Shown piece by piece: positions 8,306 to 9,521 of a DNA stretch of 9,521 nucleotides (position 1 is the first letter of the stretch; every line of letters begins with the position of its first letter). Under the pieces are notes generated by a model. The model searched no databases and was not told the DNA's origin. It worked only from the letters and a program-made list of their open reading frames with translations. Origin of the DNA: an uncultured Clostridiaceae bacterium (lineage in GTDB: Bacteria > Bacillota > Clostridia > Lachnospirales > Lachnospiraceae); NCBI GenBank assembly GCA_947175805.1, contig CAMWOF010000070.1, forward strand, positions 1-9,521, written 5' to 3'. The position numbers were made by a program, and so were the translations under genes.

Positions 8306-8398
8306 TAATTTACTACGTGTAAACACGCATTTTAACCCTAGCATCATATTATAGTGGAATTTGTCGAAAAAAACAATGCTTTCATCCGTAGTAAATTA
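8306..8398. repeat. Perfect 12-bp inverted repeat flanking the activase promoter
   Basis: TAATTTACTACG at 8306-8317 and its exact complement CGTAGTAAATTA at 8387-8398 lie on either side of the activase -35/-10 pair. The left copy also belongs to a tighter dyad, TTTAC-N5-GTAAA (8309-8323), and overlaps CGTGT-AA-ACACG (8316-8327). The arrangement suggests paired sites for a DNA-binding regulator; no regulator is identified in the window. Confidence 0.5.
8348..8376 (-). promoter_or_regulatory. Sigma-A type promoter of the activase gene
   Basis: On the - strand TTGTTT (8371-8376) is followed by a 17-base spacer and a perfect TATAAT (8348-8353). Transcription should begin near 8340, giving a leader of about 115 bases. 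The -35 matches the consensus at three of six positions, so the promoter may depend on an activator. Confidence 0.65.
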
Positions 8399-8412
8399 TA
8401 GAAATACTTTTA

Positions 8413-8432
8413 AAATTTTATTAAATTTTATT
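8413..8432. repeat. Two tandem copies of AAATTTTATT, helically phased
   Basis: A 10-bp unit is repeated exactly at 8413-8422 and 8423-8432, placing two AAATTTT tracts one helical turn apart. Such phased tracts bend DNA, and A/T-rich blocks of this kind upstream of a -35 act as UP elements. It is 16 bases upstream of the proposed LysM-gene -35. Confidence 0.55.
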
Positions 8433-8448
8433 TAAGTGGCATAAAAAA

Positions 8449-8477
8449 TGAACATATTTTTATCTTTTGTATATGAT
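8449..8477 (+). promoter_or_regulatory. Likely sigma-A type promoter of the LysM gene
   Basis: TGAACA (8449-8454), a 17-base spacer and TATGAT (8472-8477) match the consensus at four and five of six positions. The predicted start of transcription, near 8484, lies after the most upstream in-frame ATG (8448), which argues that this ATG is not used. The region is very A/T-rich, so a chance match is possible. Confidence 0.4.
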
Positions 8478-8498
8478 ATCAAAAAGAGGTTTTTTAGG

Positions 8499-8885
8499 AT
8501 GGATATGATGGATAACGAGCGTGTAAAATGCAGAGGAATGGTGCATATAGTTGCGAGTGGGGATACGCTGTACCGCATTTCAAGGAAGTATGATTTAAGG
8601 CTGTCAGAAATCATGAAGTCGAATCCGTATATCAATGTATACAATCTCCAGATCGGCGATGAAATTTGTGTACCGACCTCACCAATGGAACGCCCGGAAA
8701 AACCGACAAAGCCGGAGCCGCCAAGAGAGAAGCTCTACACCGTACAGGCAGGGGATACTCTGATGGATGTATTGAGAGAGTTTGATACAGAATATGAGGA
8801 TTTGGCAAAGTTTAATGAGGATATCGCCAACCTTCCGCTACAGCCGGGGCTGGTCATCCGTATGCCGCTTCATTATGATGATTAA
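8499..8885 (+). CDS. Small protein with two LysM domains
   Basis: LysM domains bind N-acetylglucosamine-containing glycans, mainly peptidoglycan. Numbered from ATG 8499 (128 residues), LysM1 is at about 15-59 (VHIVASGDTLYRISRKY...NLQIGDEICVP). A proline- and lysine-rich linker spans 60-78, and LysM2 is at about 79-124 (YTVQAGDTLMDVL...LQPGLVIRMP). Both keep the xxGDTL signature. There is no hydrolase domain and no signal peptide or membrane segment. I chose ATG 8499 because AGAGG (8485-8489) precedes it by 9 bases. ATG 8448, 17 codons upstream in frame, has a poor ribosome site and would lie within the promoter; ATGs at 8505 and 8508 are also possible. A leaderless LysM protein could act inside a sporulating mother cell, as spore-coat LysM proteins do, but nothing here proves sporulation. 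It is transcribed away from the activase gene and followed by its own terminator. Confidence 0.9.
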   Translation: MDMMDNERVKCRGMVHIVASGDTLYRISRKYDLRLSEIMKSNPYINVYNLQIGDEICVPTSPMERPEKPTKPEPPREKLYTVQAGDTLMDVLREFDTEYEDLAKFNEDIANLPLQPGLVIRMPLHYDD

Positions 8886-8903
8886 CATTTTGTTTTTTGT
8901 GGG

Positions 8904-8929
8904 CGCAGGTCGTTGACCTGCGTTCTTTT
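8904..8929 (+). terminator. Rho-independent terminator after the LysM gene
   Basis: CGCAGGTC (8904-8911) pairs perfectly with GACCTGCG (8915-8922) around a GTT loop and is followed by TTCTTTT. It begins 18 bases after the LysM stop codon, making that gene a single-gene transcript. Confidence 0.88.
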
Positions 8930-8975
8930 GCTGCAATTTGCAGACGGATATGTTGATTTATATATCTACTTTTGC

Positions 8976-9004
8976 TTGTTTGTACTGAAAAGCTATAGTA
9001 TAAT
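8976..9004 (+). promoter_or_regulatory. Sigma-A type promoter of the rhomboid-like gene
   Basis: TTGTTT (8976-8981), a 17-base spacer and perfect TATAAT (8999-9004). Predicted transcription starts near 9011, leaving a leader of about 75 bases before ATG 9087. The hexamers and spacing are the same as in the activase promoter. Confidence 0.7.
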
Positions 9005-9086
9005 GAGTAGCAGAATAATAGTGGCATTTTTTGTGAAGAATGGATATACTTATGGTTAGAGACTGGAAGAAAGAGGGAATTTCTGC

Positions 9087-9521
9087 ATGAGTTTTTTGAA
9101 CAAGCTGGAAAGGAAGTTTGGTAGATATGCGATCAGAAACTTATCATTATATCTGATTATTGGATATATTATCGGCTATGTGTTTGATATGATGGGAATA
9201 TTGGCTTTTTTTACCTTGAATCCCACGCTGATACTGAAAGGGCAGATTTGGCGGCTGGTTACCTGGATTATTACACCGCCGGACGGTTTGAGCATTTTCA
9301 CGGTAATTATGCTGTATTTTTATTATTCTATCGGCACAGATTTAGAACGGACATGGGGAACCTTCCGCTATAATGTTTATATTTTTTCCGGTATGCTTTT
9401 TACAGCAGTGGGGACTATGCTGCTTTATGCATTGTCGGTATGGATGGGGCTCGATATTTATATTAATGGTATCGGCTCCTACTATTTTTGCCTTTCTATT
9501 TTTCTTGCATTCGCCATAGAA
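9087..9521 (+). CDS. Rhomboid-like integral membrane protein (3' end outside window)
   Basis: The first 145 codons are present and the frame is open at the right edge. ATG 9087 follows AAGAGGG (9071-9077) by 9 bases. A short basic amino terminus precedes TM1 (about 20-43). A first loop carries QIWRLVTW (53-60), then come TM2 (about 69-83), a conserved-looking GTDLERTWGTFRY (83-95), TM3 (about 95-117) and the start of TM4 (from about 131). This order, with WR in the first loop and LE near the end of TM2, is the rhomboid fold pattern. At the place where active rhomboids have the GxSG serine before TM4, this protein reads NGIGSYYF. I cannot confirm a nucleophile, and the catalytic His lies beyond the window. 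It may be a non-proteolytic rhomboid relative. It follows the LysM terminator and has its own promoter. Confidence 0.75.
   Translation, partial: MSFLNKLERKFGRYAIRNLSLYLIIGYIIGYVFDMMGILAFFTLNPTLILKGQIWRLVTWIITPPDGLSIFTVIMLYFYYSIGTDLERTWGTFRYNVYIFSGMLFTAVGTMLLYALSVWMGLDIYINGIGSYYFCLSIFLAFAIE

Noticed and set aside
8225..8345. A c-di-GMP or other known riboswitch in the activase leader
   Set aside because: I looked for a conserved aptamer-like core and saw only simple dyads and one hairpin; nothing matches a class I recognise.
8448..8498. Upstream in-frame ATG adding 17 residues (MNIFLSFVYDIKKRFFR) to the LysM protein
   Set aside because: It has a weak ribosome site, overlaps the likely promoter, and the extra residues make neither a good signal peptide nor part of a LysM domain. 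Not fully excluded.
8886..9086. A small gene or structured RNA between the LysM and rhomboid-like genes
   Set aside because: The 200 bases are accounted for by a terminator, a promoter and a leader; only the 16-codon frame noted above was seen.

Overview
The window looks like chromosomal DNA of a low-to-moderate G+C, anaerobic Firmicute, most likely class Clostridia and probably Lachnospiraceae. This rests on the style of the genes: a single-chain, roughly 1,400-residue acyl-CoA dehydratase activase-like protein, clostridial GIG-repeat beta-helix sequence, a short LysM protein, consensus sigma-A promoters and AGGAGG-type ribosome sites. The lineage is inferred from family habits, not from a marker gene. 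No RNA genes, insertion sequences, CRISPR arrays or phage genes were seen.

Positions 1-3915 (+ strand) hold a two-gene cyclic-di-GMP cassette. The first gene enters from the left edge. It encodes a degenerate GGDEF domain, an EAL phosphodiesterase domain with all expected catalytic residues, and about 330 residues of glycine-rich repeats that look like a right-handed beta-helix. The second gene overlaps it by 14 bases. It encodes a membrane-bound diguanylate cyclase with an intact GGDEF active site, an intact inhibitory RxxD site, and an extracytoplasmic double-Cache sensor carrying what appears to be the universal amino-acid-binding motif. One transcript would therefore make an enzyme that destroys c-di-GMP and one that makes it, each with its own sensor-like part. 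A hairpin at 3923-3960, with an A-tract on one side and a T-tract on the other, separates this cassette from the convergent gene that follows.

Positions 3995-8224 (- strand) encode a 1409-residue fusion. It has two tandem BcrAD/BadFG-type ATPase modules (COG1924), then COG3580/DUF2229-like and COG3581-like parts related to the 2-hydroxyacyl-CoA dehydratase group. The substrate is unknown. Its control region (8225-8400) is rich in structure. It has a consensus promoter bracketed by a perfect 12-bp inverted repeat. Its strong Shine-Dalgarno sequence lies 51 bases from the start codon, with a perfect 9-bp hairpin in between.

Positions 8400-9521 (+ strand) contain a short two-LysM protein with no signal peptide, its terminator, a clear promoter, and the first 145 codons of a rhomboid-like membrane protein cut by the right edge. 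The LysM gene and the activase gene are divergent and share the 8225-8498 control region. No gene-free stretch exceeds 300 bases; the longest is this one, about 275 bases.
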